64,000 nt of DNA, from contig NZ_CP045644.1 in assembly GCF_009498455.1 (NCBI RefSeq), positions 5,459,001 through 5,523,000 of the forward strand, read 5' to 3'. Both the position numbers and the translations under genes were made by a program. The stretch comes from Variovorax paradoxus. GTDB lineage: Bacteria; Pseudomonadota; Gammaproteobacteria; Burkholderiales; Burkholderiaceae_C. Below, in pieces: positions 38,782-48,152 of this stretch. Every line of letters starts with the position of its first letter. Position 1 is the stretch's first letter. The notes beneath the pieces are model-generated. The model made no database searches. It saw only the letters and a list, made by a program, of their open reading frames with translations, and was not told the origin of the DNA.

Positions 38782-38816
38782 GAATTCGATCGTTGTGCTT
38801 TCGGGCTGCGAACTTG

Positions 38817-39344
38817 CTACTTGATGGGAGTCAGTTGGATGCCCTTGCCTTGCAAGGCGATCTCCAGCTTGACCTTGTTGGCGGGGAGAACTGCGCGATA
38901 CCACGCCGCTTCGGGCGCGGGATCAAATTTCTGCACCACACGCCATTCGGTTTGCGCAAGCTCCCGATAGCCAGCGATAACACCGATCGCTGCGAGCTCG
39001 GGGTGCGACATGCGTCGGATCTTCTTGACCTCACCGGGTCGCAAGATGAACTCGTCGCGCACCAGCAAGTCGGCACCCATCACCGTCTTGTCGCTGCTGT
39101 TCAGTGAAAAATAGTCGGCAGCTTCGAAGCTTGCTTCGGACTTCAATTCGTAGATGCGAACCAGGATGGGCGCTGCCCTGCCCTTGTCATCGGGATTGAC
39201 ACCTGCTTCTGCGGTGACCGTGATGTCGAGCTTGGTCTGCTCTCTCGGATGCGAGAACTGCGCGTGCGCCAGAGAAGGCACCACCCACACAGCGGCCACT
39301 GCAAAGCCCCACAGGCACAGAAATGCGAAACGCAGTGGCCGCAT
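38817..39344 (-). CDS. tssJ: Type VI secretion protein TssJ, apparently without a lipobox
   Basis: 175 residues from ATG 39344. A signal sequence (about 1-28, ending VVPSLAHAQ) precedes a TssJ-like beta-sandwich: ITVTAEAGVNPDDKGRAAPILVRIYELKSE (in part RAAPILVRIYELKS), FEAADYFSL, LRPGEVKKIRR and GVIAGYREL are family features. Most TssJ proteins are outer-membrane lipoproteins with a Cys after the signal peptide; here no Cys occurs at or after the predicted cleavage site. Earlier in-frame ATGs at 39401 and 39461 do not create a lipobox either. The protein may be soluble in the periplasm. Confidence 0.85.
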   Translation of the reverse strand: MRPLRFAFLCLWGFAVAAVWVVPSLAHAQFSHPREQTKLDITVTAEAGVNPDDKGRAAPILVRIYELKSEASFEAADYFSLNSSDKTVMGADLLVRDEFILRPGEVKKIRRMSHPELAAIGVIAGYRELAQTEWRVVQKFDPAPEAAWYRAVLPANKVKLEIALQGKGIQLTPIK

Positions 39345-39429
39345 GGGCGACCTGCATCGTGAGACGACGCTTCGGTAGAGCCATGGCATGGAGAGATTCA
39401 TGTGGGAATCAAACTGAAAAAGGAACTCA

Positions 39430-39484
39430 AAAAGAACCGACTTCGGTTCGCGCCTCCTCAACCCCCTTGCGCGAACCGAAGTCG
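39430..39484 (-). terminator. Strong stem-loop terminator between hcp and tssJ
   Basis: A perfect 16-base inverted repeat (39438-39453 and 39469-39484, arm CGACTTCGGTTCGCGC) with a 15-base loop is followed on the minus strand by a T-rich run. It lies 36 bases after the hcp stop and 93 before tssJ, so it probably ends or attenuates the abundant hcp transcript. Confidence 0.8.
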
Positions 39485-39520
39485 AAAAGCCCCGGACGGG
39501 TCCGGAGCGAAGCGAAGGCT

Positions 39521-40006
39521 TCAGGATTCCTTGTTGCCCTTGATGTCGTAGCCTGCGGTGACAGCACCGCCGCTGCCGCCTTGCGCGTTCTGCACGGAGT
39601 ACTCTTGTTTGATCTTGGAGAAGGAAAGGCGCACGCGCTCCTTGACACGCATCTCGTCCGAGTTCGAACCGAAGGGCTGGATCGAGGTGATGATCACGTC
39701 GGAGAATGTGAACTTCAGGTACTCGAGCGGGTTACCGCCAGCCTTGCGGACCGTGAGCTTGGCCTCCTGCACGTGCTTGCCGGTGAGGCAATACTTCATG
39801 AGGTTGGGACTCGAACGATCGATGTAGTGGTCGAACTCCAGATCTTCGACCGTCGCCTTGCCCGCGCCGCCGCCAGAACCGGCATGCATGGTGGATTCCT
39901 GGAAGGCTTTCCAGTTGAAGGCCAGAACCTCGATCTCGTTCTTGTGGTCCGAATCCTGCGATTCGCCTTCGATGCCGTTGATCTTCAGAAAAATGTCTTG
40001 TGACAT
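39521..40006 (-). CDS. hcp: Type VI secretion tube protein Hcp
   Basis: 161 residues: MSQDIFLKINGIEGES at the N-terminus, the family core HAGSGGGAGKATVEDLEF, HYIDRSSPNLMKYCLTGKHV, and the C-terminal VRLSFSKIKQEYSVQ. Hcp hexamers stack to form the inner tube and carry small effectors. It is flanked by a 125-base spacer upstream and a strong terminator downstream, consistent with separate high expression. Confidence 0.97.
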   Translation of the reverse strand: MSQDIFLKINGIEGESQDSDHKNEIEVLAFNWKAFQESTMHAGSGGGAGKATVEDLEFDHYIDRSSPNLMKYCLTGKHVQEAKLTVRKAGGNPLEYLKFTFSDVIITSIQPFGSNSDEMRVKERVRLSFSKIKQEYSVQNAQGGSGGAVTAGYDIKGNKES

Positions 40007-40131
40007 GAAAAAACTCCCTGTGTTTGAATTTGTCGGTAAATAACGGATGCATGAGCGCTCTTGGTGGCGCGTCCTTGATGCCGTGGCGTCTGTGCGCCAC
40101 TTCCTCGAACAATTTGCTGGGCAGTTGCTGG

Positions 40132-41634
40132 TCAGGCCGCTTCTTTGAGCGACGGCAGCTTGGCGACCAGGCGCAGAGAAACGGTCAGACCTTCAAGCTG
40201 AAAGTGCGGACGCAGGAAGAACTTGGCGCTGTAGTAGCCGGGGTTGCCCTCGACGTCTTCCACTACGACCTCGGCCGCTGCAAGGGGCCGCCGGGCTTTG
40301 GTTTCCTGGGACGAATTCGCAGGATCAGCATCGACGTAATGCATGATCCATTCGTTCAACCAGCGCTGCATTTCGTCGCGCTCCTTGAAGGAACCGATCT
40401 TGTCGCGCACGATGCACTTCAGGTAGTGAGCGAATCGCGTGCTGGCGAAAAGGTAAGGCAGCCGTGCCGACAGATTGGCGTTGGCGGTCGCATCCGGGTC
40501 CATGTACTCCTGCGGTTTCTGGAGCGACTGGGCACCGATGAAAGCGGCATGGTCGGTGTTCTTCCGGTGCACCAGAGGGATCAGGCCGGCCTTCGCAAGC
40601 TCGGCTTCGCGGCGGTCGGAGATCGCGATCTCGGTCGGGCACTTCATGTCGAAGCCGCCGTCGTCGGTCGGGAAGGTGTGGCATGGCAGGTTTTCGACAG
40701 TGCCGCCTGACTCCACGCCGCGGATCATCGTGCACCAGCCGTAAAGCTTGAAACTGCGATTGATGTTGACGGCCATGGCATAGGCCGCGTTGCTCCACAC
40801 GTAGTTGCGGTGATCTGCGCCCTCGGTTTCTTCCTCGAAGTCGAACTCGTCGACGGGATTGGTCTTCATGCCATAGGGCAGCCGTGCGAGGAAGCGGGGC
40901 ATGGCCAGGCCGACGTAGCGGGAGTCCTCGGTGCTGCGCAGCGAATTCCACGGCGCGTGCTCGAGGTTGGACGTGATCTTTGCAAGGTCTCGCGGGTTCG
41001 CGAGCTCCTGCCACGACTCCATGCCGAGCAGCGACGGCGCCGAGCCGGCAATGAACGGCGCATGCGAGGCGGCAGACACCTTGGCAATCGCGCCCAGCAG
41101 CTCGACATCGGCGGGGGTGTGGTCAAAGTAGTAATCGGCAACCAGGCATCCGTAGGGCTCGCCACCGAGTTGACCGTACTCCTCTTCATAGATGCGCTTG
41201 AAGATCGGGCTCTGGTCCCATGCAATGCCCTTGTGGCGACGCAGCGTGCGACGGACTTCGTCCTTGGAGACGTCCATGAAACGGATCTTGAGCTTCTCGT
41301 CCGTCTCGGTGTTGTAGACCAGGTGATGCATGCCTCGCCAAGCCGACTCGATCTTCTGGAAGTCTTCCTTGTGGAGCACAAGGTTGATCTGCTCCGACAG
41401 CTTGCGGTCGATCTCGGCAATGATCGCTTCGATGCTGCTGTACGCGTCGTCGGTCATCGTCGCGGCGTTGACGAGCGCCTGCTCCGCCAGCGTCCGGACA
41501 GCCGCCTCGACGGCGTCTCGCGCCTCGTCGGTCTTGGGCTTGAACTCCTTGTCGAGCAAGGCTGAGAAATCGGTGGGATCTGTGTAGCGCGCCGCGTCGG
41601 GTGCCTCGAGCACGTTGTCCATGAGTGTGGTCAT
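40132..41634 (-). CDS. tssC: Type VI secretion contractile sheath large subunit TssC (VipB)
   Basis: 500 residues of the standard length. Typical segments are AWRGMHHLVYNTETDEKLKIR (in part AWRGMHHLVYNTET), EEEYGQLGGEPYGCLVADY, FLARLPYG, and C-terminal NPGYYSAKFFLRPHFQLEGL. It forms the contractile sheath with TssB around the Hcp tube. It follows tssB by 22 bases. Confidence 0.97.
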   Translation of the reverse strand: MTTLMDNVLEAPDAARYTDPTDFSALLDKEFKPKTDEARDAVEAAVRTLAEQALVNAATMTDDAYSSIEAIIAEIDRKLSEQINLVLHKEDFQKIESAWRGMHHLVYNTETDEKLKIRFMDVSKDEVRRTLRRHKGIAWDQSPIFKRIYEEEYGQLGGEPYGCLVADYYFDHTPADVELLGAIAKVSAASHAPFIAGSAPSLLGMESWQELANPRDLAKITSNLEHAPWNSLRSTEDSRYVGLAMPRFLARLPYGMKTNPVDEFDFEEETEGADHRNYVWSNAAYAMAVNINRSFKLYGWCTMIRGVESGGTVENLPCHTFPTDDGGFDMKCPTEIAISDRREAELAKAGLIPLVHRKNTDHAAFIGAQSLQKPQEYMDPDATANANLSARLPYLFASTRFAHYLKCIVRDKIGSFKERDEMQRWLNEWIMHYVDADPANSSQETKARRPLAAAEVVVEDVEGNPGYYSAKFFLRPHFQLEGLTVSLRLVAKLPSLKEAA

Positions 41635-41656
41635 CTGAAGTTCCTTGATCTGAAGG

Positions 41657-42202
41657 TCATGCGGCGGAATCGGACGCAGGCGCGCCTTCTTGGACGTCGG
41701 TGTGGGTCTTGGCGGACTTCGCCAGCGACTTCATCAACGAGGGGTCTTGAAGCAGCTTGTTGACGAGGTTTTCGGCCCCCGCCTTGCCGTCCATGTAGGT
41801 CTGCAGGTTGGCCAGTTGCGTGCGTGCCTCGAGGAGCTTGCTGAGTGGCTCCACCTTTCGTGCGACAGCCGCCGGGGAGAAGTCTTCGATGCTCTCGAAC
41901 GTGATGTCGACCATGAGTTGGCCTTCACCCGTCAGCGTGTTGGGCACAGCGAAAGCCACGCGGGGCTGGATCGCCTTCATGCGCTCGTCGAAGTTGTCGA
42001 TGTCGATGTCGAGGAACTTTCGCTCGGACACCGGAGGCAAGGCCTGCGTCGGCTTGCCGGACAGATCAGACAGGACGCCCATCACGAAGGGCAGTTCGAT
42101 CTTCTTCTCGGACCCGTAGATTTCCACGTCGTACTCGATCTGCACGCGCGGAGCCCTGTTGCGGGCAATGAACTTCTGACTGCTGTTGTTAATGGTAGCC
42201 AT
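41657..42202 (-). CDS. tssB: Type VI secretion contractile sheath small subunit TssB (VipA)
   Basis: 181 residues. The N-terminus has SSQKFIARNRAPRVQIEYDV, followed by ELPFVMGVLSDLSG, FLDIDIDNFDERM and a C-terminal LLEARTQLANLQTYMDGK helix that pairs with TssC. ClpV recognises sheath subunits after contraction. A 96-base spacer separates it from clpV. Confidence 0.97.
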   Translation of the reverse strand: MATINNSSQKFIARNRAPRVQIEYDVEIYGSEKKIELPFVMGVLSDLSGKPTQALPPVSERKFLDIDIDNFDERMKAIQPRVAFAVPNTLTGEGQLMVDITFESIEDFSPAAVARKVEPLSKLLEARTQLANLQTYMDGKAGAENLVNKLLQDPSLMKSLAKSAKTHTDVQEGAPASDSAA

Positions 42203-42238
42203 GAAAACTCCCTGGTGAAAAAAGCAAACAAGAACCTG

Positions 42239-42266
42239 GCATCACGCCGTTTCAACACGGTGATGC
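42239..42266 (-). promoter_or_regulatory. Small stem-loop between clpV and tssB
   Basis: Arms GCATCAC and GTGATGC pair with a 14-base loop in which CCGT and ACGG can extend the stem imperfectly. No T-run follows, so it is more likely an RNA processing or stability element than a terminator. Function unproven. Confidence 0.35.
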
Positions 42267-42298
42267 GTCTCTAGGGCCAACGAGGCCATTCGCGGGTC

Positions 42299-45004
42299 TC
42301 AGGCGAACTCGGTGTGACAGACGATGGCACCCCCTCCTTGCAACGCCGGATTGCTGCTGTCGCTCGGTTTCATGTCGGCAGTCATGCGCCGGATCTTTCG
42401 CCGCGCTTGAACTGCATCCAGCCACTGCCGGGAAAGAACCGGCAGAAGACGTTGTTCAATGAAGCCGATCAAGCGTCGAGCCCCCGTTTCATGGGCGCCG
42501 CCGTAGCCCGCAATTTCGGCCAGCAGCGCGGGTGTGTAGTCCAGTGCAATGTCATGCTGCATACGCATGCGCTCGGCCACGCGATCCAGATGCAAGCTCA
42601 CGATGTCGTGCAGTGCGCTCGTGGCCAAAGGAAGGTAAGGCACCACCGATAATCGGCCCAGGAAGGCGGCGGGGAAGACCGTTCGCAGCGACGGCTGGAG
42701 CGCCGCGCGCAAGGCTTCGACGTCCGGCATCAACAAAGGGTCGTTACACAGCGCGGCAATGAGTTCCGCACCGGCGTTGCTCGTCAACAGGATCGTGGTG
42801 TTCCTGAAGTCGATGCGCCGTCCCTCGCCGTCCTCCATCCACCCTTTGTCGAACACCTGGTAAAAGATTTCGTGCACATCGGGATGGGCTTTTTCCACCT
42901 CGTCGAGAAGGATCGTGCTGTAGGGCTTTCGACGCACGACCTCTGTGAGCACGCCGCCCTCGCCATAGCCGACATACCCCGGGGGCGCCCCCTTCAAGGT
43001 CGAGACCGTGTGCGACTCCTGGAACTCGCTCATGTTGATGGTGATGAGGTTCTGCTCCCCGCCATACATGGCCTCGGCCAGCGCCAATGCGGTTTCCGTC
43101 TTGCCCACGCCCGAGGGGCCGACCAGCAGGAACACGCCGACGGGCTTGTTCGGATCTGTGAGGCGCGCCCGCGCCGTCTGCATGCGCTCCGCGATCGCTG
43201 CAAGTGCGGGCCCCTGGCCGATCACGCGCGCTTCCAGGCGGGATTGAAGCGCGACGACTGCAGCAACCTCGTCGGTGACCATTCGCCCCACCGGAATCCC
43301 GGTCCAGTCGGCCACGATGCCAGCAACCACCGCTTCGTCGACCTGAGGGAATATCAGCGGCGTGTCTTTCTGATGCGCGGCAAGTTCAAGCTCGAGGGCC
43401 GCCAACTGCGCCGAGGGTGCATTGCCCTCGGCGCAGCTCACCTCTTCCGCCTCCTCCCTCTTCTTTGTTCTCAATCCATGGATCGTGCGAACCAAGACAA
43501 GCTCGTCCTGCCACCGCGCCTCATGCTGGGACAACGCGTGCTGCGCTGCGTTGAGTTCTGACTGGGCGATGTCGAGGCGCAACACTCTTTCGTGCCTGCC
43601 TTGGACGACAACACCTTCTTGGCCAAGCAGTTCAAGCTCGGCTTGAAGCGCTGTGATGCGATGCCGCCATTGATCGACTTCGGGCGGAGGCGCATGGAGT
43701 GACATGGCGACGCGCGCGCAAGCGGTGTCCAGCAGACTGATCGCCTTGTCGGGCAGCTGGCGTGCAGGAATGTAGCGATGTGACAGCGTCACTGCGGCAC
43801 GCACGGCTTCGTCGAGCACAAGCACGCCGTGATGCTCGGCAAATGTGGCGACGAGGCCGCGAACCATCTCGATCGCGGAAATCTCATCGGGCTCTGCCAC
43901 CTGCAGCGTCTGAAAGCGCCGCGTCAGCGCGGGGTCCTTTTCGATGTGGCGCTTGTACTCGCTCCAGGTGGTGGCGCCGATGGTGCGCAAGGTTCCCCGC
44001 GCAAGCGCCGGCTTGAGCAGGTTGGCTGCGTCGCCAGTTCCCGATTGCCCGCCCGCGCCGACCAGCGTGTGCACTTCGTCGATGAAGAGGATGACGGGCT
44101 GCGCCGACTTGCTCGCCTCTTCCAACAAGGCCTTGAGGCGCGACTCGAATTCCCCCCGCATGCTCGCGCCGGCCAGAAGCGCACCGACGTCGAGACTCCA
44201 GAGCCGGCAGTTCTTCAGGCCAGGAGGAACTTCGCCTTGGGCGATGGCCAGTGCCAAGCCTTCGACAACCGCTGTCTTGCCAACGCCCGCATCGCCCGTG
44301 AGCAAGGGATTGTTCTGGCGACGGCGAAGCAGGATGTCCACCATCGTGCGGATCTCGTGCCCGCGCCCGATGACGGGGTCGATCTGCCCTTGAGAAGCGC
44401 GCTCGGTCAGGTCCGTACAGTAGCGACGCAACGCCGACTTGCCATCCGACGCCGCATCGGCGAACGCGGCGCTGGCCTCGCCTGGCAGCGCAGACGGAAG
44501 CCCCGAGCCGTCATGCGGTCCTTCCTTCCCTTCGGGGGAACCGGCCACGATCGCGCTGACGGCTTCCGTCAGCTGATCCGCAGGGATTCGCTGGAACGCA
44601 GATGAGATGCCAAGAAGTACGCGCCGCAGCTCCGGCGTTTGTAGCAGCGCAGCAAGCAGCCAGGCACCACGCACGCAATGCGCGCCGAACTCGAGGCTCG
44701 AGAGCACCCACGCGCGCTCGATGGCTGCTTCGATGTGGCTGGAAAAATCTGTCAGCGACGTTGCGCCAGATGGCAGGCTGGACAACGCCGATGCAAAGTC
44801 TTTCTCGATGACCTGCGCGTCGATCTGGTAGTACCGGCAGATGCGGTGCAGATCGCTGTCGTTGAGCTGCCAGAGCTGATGAATCCAGTGCGTCAGTTCA
44901 ACGTACGGATTACCGCGCAGCTTGGCAAATGCAGTGGCAGATTCGATGCCGCGAAACAAGGTGAGATTGAGCTTGCCGAACAGCGCTCGCCGAGAGATCG
45001 TCAT
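42299..45004 (-). CDS. clpV: Type VI secretion ATPase TssH (ClpV)
   Basis: 901 residues. An N-terminal ClpN-like domain (about 1-160) is followed by two AAA+ modules with Walker A GDAGVGKT (near 238) and GPSGVGKT (near 630), Walker B ILFIDEVHTLVGAG and TILLDEVEKAHPD, and the ClpV-type linker between them. No ClpP-binding loop is evident, as expected for a sheath-recycling ATPase. It is the first gene of the T6SS locus, with about 360 bases to the icd gene upstream. Confidence 0.95.
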   Translation of the reverse strand: MTISRRALFGKLNLTLFRGIESATAFAKLRGNPYVELTHWIHQLWQLNDSDLHRICRYYQIDAQVIEKDFASALSSLPSGATSLTDFSSHIEAAIERAWVLSSLEFGAHCVRGAWLLAALLQTPELRRVLLGISSAFQRIPADQLTEAVSAIVAGSPEGKEGPHDGSGLPSALPGEASAAFADAASDGKSALRRYCTDLTERASQGQIDPVIGRGHEIRTMVDILLRRRQNNPLLTGDAGVGKTAVVEGLALAIAQGEVPPGLKNCRLWSLDVGALLAGASMRGEFESRLKALLEEASKSAQPVILFIDEVHTLVGAGGQSGTGDAANLLKPALARGTLRTIGATTWSEYKRHIEKDPALTRRFQTLQVAEPDEISAIEMVRGLVATFAEHHGVLVLDEAVRAAVTLSHRYIPARQLPDKAISLLDTACARVAMSLHAPPPEVDQWRHRITALQAELELLGQEGVVVQGRHERVLRLDIAQSELNAAQHALSQHEARWQDELVLVRTIHGLRTKKREEAEEVSCAEGNAPSAQLAALELELAAHQKDTPLIFPQVDEAVVAGIVADWTGIPVGRMVTDEVAAVVALQSRLEARVIGQGPALAAIAERMQTARARLTDPNKPVGVFLLVGPSGVGKTETALALAEAMYGGEQNLITINMSEFQESHTVSTLKGAPPGYVGYGEGGVLTEVVRRKPYSTILLDEVEKAHPDVHEIFYQVFDKGWMEDGEGRRIDFRNTTILLTSNAGAELIAALCNDPLLMPDVEALRAALQPSLRTVFPAAFLGRLSVVPYLPLATSALHDIVSLHLDRVAERMRMQHDIALDYTPALLAEIAGYGGAHETGARRLIGFIEQRLLPVLSRQWLDAVQARRKIRRMTADMKPSDSSNPALQGGGAIVCHTEFA

Positions 45005-45364
45005 TGCGCGATCTGTCGTGCGGTGTACACGCCTTGTTCGATCGATTCATCTGCAACGCCCGATGTCGTCGAGCAGATTTCTGCGTTCTTTTTCCCCACT
45101 TCGCGCCCCTATGCTTCTTGGAATGGGCGCGATTCTGGCGGCTCGTTGCAGGGCAAATCGCAGCACAGTTTCTACCAATAGTTAAACGCAAGAGGCCGCC
45201 TATTGATCTGTGATGTTTGCCCGCCGCTCCTTACGTTCAGAAGACAAAGGAGGTCATTCGACAACGATATCGAAACCGCCGCAGGCAAGAAAAAACCCTC
45301 GAGTCCTTTCGGAAACTCGAGGGCTTGAGAGGCTTCTGACGTGTCGCAACGTCCGCGGTTGCAA
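45005..45364. other. 360-base intergenic region upstream of the T6SS locus
   Basis: It must hold the T6SS promoter (leftward) and it contains the icd terminator at its right end. I found no convincing sigma-70 or sigma-54 promoter pair, no reading frame with coding character and no RNA gene. Confidence 0.6.
45290..45323 (-). terminator. Rho-independent terminator of icd
   Basis: A perfect 9-base-pair stem (CCCTCGAGT/ACTCGAGGG) with a 10-base loop is followed on the minus strand by six T. It lies about 40 bases past the icd stop and separates it from the T6SS genes. Confidence 0.88.
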
Positions 45365-46624
<1,260 letters not shown>

Positions 46625-46690
46625 GAGGGGGCTTGACTCCGGGAAATGACGTAATTCGAACGACTGTCTGCGAATTCAGACAGCGAGGAG

Positions 46691-46725
46691 AATCGCTGTA
46701 CAGCGCGCTAACAAATCGCTGTACA
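46691..46725. promoter_or_regulatory. Direct repeat AATCGCTGTACA x2, candidate operator
   Basis: Two identical 12-base copies (46691-46702 and 46714-46725) are 23 bases apart start to start, about two helical turns. The first is part of a perfect palindrome CGCTGTACAGCG (46694-46705). They lie 67-101 bases upstream of icd and 119-153 bases upstream of the gene at 46844. Confidence 0.5.
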
Positions 46726-46843
46726 TTTTAGACGCAACCCATCAGCGGACAATTGTCAACCGTAGGGCGATAGCGCCCGTTACTGGCTGACCTTCTGCTC
46801 GCCGGGAGGCGTTTCCAACCAATTCTCGATAGAGGAATCATCA

Positions 46844-47182
46844 ATGAGCAAACTTCTCGCAGTCATGATCGCTGGCCTGTTCGCCGCTGGCGCGTACGCC
46901 CAAAACCCGGCCGGTACCACGCCCGAACAAGGCAACGCGACCAACAGCAAGCCGCAAGCTCGCGCTGAAGCCAAGAAGGAAGCCAAGCCCGCTGGCCAAG
47001 TGGCTCCCGCTGCTGGCGACACAGCCAAGACGCCCGAAGGCGGCGCATTCGGCGCTGACAAGGCTGGCGTTGCTGGCGAAAAGCGCGCCAAGACCCGCGA
47101 CGATCGTCGTCGCAACAAGGACGGCAGCGTGAAGCGCAAGGCCACCCAGGGCGGCACGCCCGACATGGCCGGCGCCAAGTAA
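46844..47182 (+). CDS. Small exported Lys/Ala-rich protein
   Basis: 112 residues with a signal peptide (MSKLLAVMIAGLFAAGAYAQ) and a highly charged, low-complexity mature part ending in a basic stretch KRAKTRDDRRRNKDGSVKRK. No fold recognised. The signal sequence is nearly the same as that of the gene at 47335, so the two are related by duplication or shared origin at least in the N-terminus. A ribosome site GAGGAA lies upstream and a strong terminator follows, making it monocistronic. Confidence 0.75.
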   Translation: MSKLLAVMIAGLFAAGAYAQNPAGTTPEQGNATNSKPQARAEAKKEAKPAGQVAPAAGDTAKTPEGGAFGADKAGVAGEKRAKTRDDRRRNKDGSVKRKATQGGTPDMAGAK

Positions 47183-47201
47183 GCTGGTCGGTCCCCTCAA
47201 G

Positions 47202-47230
47202 AAAAGCGCTCTTAGGAGCGCTTTTTTTCG
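47202..47230 (+). terminator. Rho-independent terminator
   Basis: A 10-base-pair stem AAAAGCGCTC/GAGCGCTTTT with loop TTAG runs into a T tract, 20 bases after the stop of the small exported protein. Confidence 0.9.
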
Positions 47231-47334
47231 TTTGCAGTTTTGCTCGACCACTGTCAACCGGGGCTCTTGAGGTCCGTTGAATGGAAGCCTTCCGCAGGGA
47301 GGTGATCCATATCAACAATCTCAAAGGATTTCTC

Positions 47335-47523
47335 ATGAACAAGCTGATCGCAGCCCTGGTCGTCGGCCTCTTCGCAGCCGGTGCATTTGCGCAAGCCGCC
47401 GCCCCCGCAGTTGCCGCTCCGGCCGCCCCCGCCGTCCACAAGGCGAAGGCCAAGCACACGGTCAAGAAGCACAAGGTGCGTCACGTCTCCAAGGCCCACG
47501 CGGCCGCCGCCAAGAAGGTGTAA
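47335..47523 (+). CDS. Very small exported Ala/Lys/His-rich protein
   Basis: 62 residues from ATG 47335, preceded by AAAGGA; the in-frame ATG at 47281 lacks this and would bury the signal peptide. Signal peptide MNKLIAALVVGLFAAGAFAQ, then an Ala/Pro segment and a basic repeat-like tail rich in KAKHTVKKHKVRHVSKAHA. The mature peptide would be about 42 residues and strongly cationic. Function unknown; periplasmic or extracellular location inferred. Confidence 0.72.
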   Translation: MNKLIAALVVGLFAAGAFAQAAAPAVAAPAAPAVHKAKAKHTVKKHKVRHVSKAHAAAAKKV

Positions 47524-47540
47524 GCTTTCAAGCTCCCGGC

Positions 47541-47567
47541 AATGCCCGCTTCAGCGGGCATTTTTAT
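47541..47567 (+). terminator. Rho-independent terminator
   Basis: A 9-base-pair stem AATGCCCGC/GCGGGCATT, loop TTCA, followed by TTT ATT. It lies 18 bases after the stop of the 62-residue protein. Confidence 0.88.
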
Positions 47568-47614
47568 TGGTCACGGGCCGACCCTGTGTATGGCGGCCCC
47601 GAAAGAGTCATCCG

Positions 47615-48085
47615 ATGTTCCAGCGTCTTGCCGCGCTGCTTCTGGTGTCCGCGTCCTTCCTGGCGCCGGCCCACGCGCAGCAGCAAATCCAACCGCAACC
47701 CCAAACCGATCTGGCACGCACGCAGTTGTCGGTCGGCCTCTACAAGATCGACGCACAGGTGGCGCAATCGCCCCGTGAACGCGAGATCGGCCTGATGTTT
47801 CGCAAGACGATGCCGCAGGCCGAAGGCATGATCTTCGTGTTCGATCAGCCGGCCACACAGTGCTTCTGGATGCGCAACACGCTGTTGCCACTGACCGCCG
47901 CCTTCGTGGCCGACGATGGCCGCATCGTCAACCTGGTCGACATGCAGCCGATGACCGAGAACTCGCATTGCTCCGAAGAACCGGTGCGCTACGTGCTCGA
48001 AATGAACCAAGGCTGGTTCGCCAAGAAGAACATCAAGAAGGGGGCCAAGCTCGGCGGCGAGCTGTTCTCCACAGCCAAGCGCTAA
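47615..48085 (+). CDS. Exported DUF192 family protein
   Basis: 156 residues: signal peptide (LAALLLVSASFLAPAHAQ), then a DUF192 domain with the family core REREIGLMFRKTMPQAEGMIF, QCFWMRNTLLPL, and AFVADDGRIVNL. The gene is preceded by its own short leader after the terminator and ends at a bidirectional terminator. DUF192 proteins are periplasmic, widespread and of unknown function. An upstream in-frame extension to 47381 is rejected because it covers the small protein gene. Confidence 0.88.
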   Translation: MFQRLAALLLVSASFLAPAHAQQQIQPQPQTDLARTQLSVGLYKIDAQVAQSPREREIGLMFRKTMPQAEGMIFVFDQPATQCFWMRNTLLPLTAAFVADDGRIVNLVDMQPMTENSHCSEEPVRYVLEMNQGWFAKKNIKKGAKLGGELFSTAKR

Positions 48086-48104
48086 CTCTGGACTCAGCGC
48101 CCGT

Positions 48105-48133
48105 AAAAAAGCCGACCCGCAGGTCGGCTTTTT
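48105..48133. terminator. Bidirectional terminator between DUF192 gene and sodB
   Basis: A 7-base-pair stem GCCGACC/GGTCGGC with loop CGCA, with six A on the left and five T on the right, serves the two convergent genes. Confidence 0.9.
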
Positions 48134-48152
48134 CATGGCGAGAGCGCCGGCT

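Noticed and set aside
45005..45290. Sigma-54 promoter for the T6SS operon
   Set aside because: The only GC-spaced candidate on the minus strand deviates at several invariant bases of the -24/-12 consensus.
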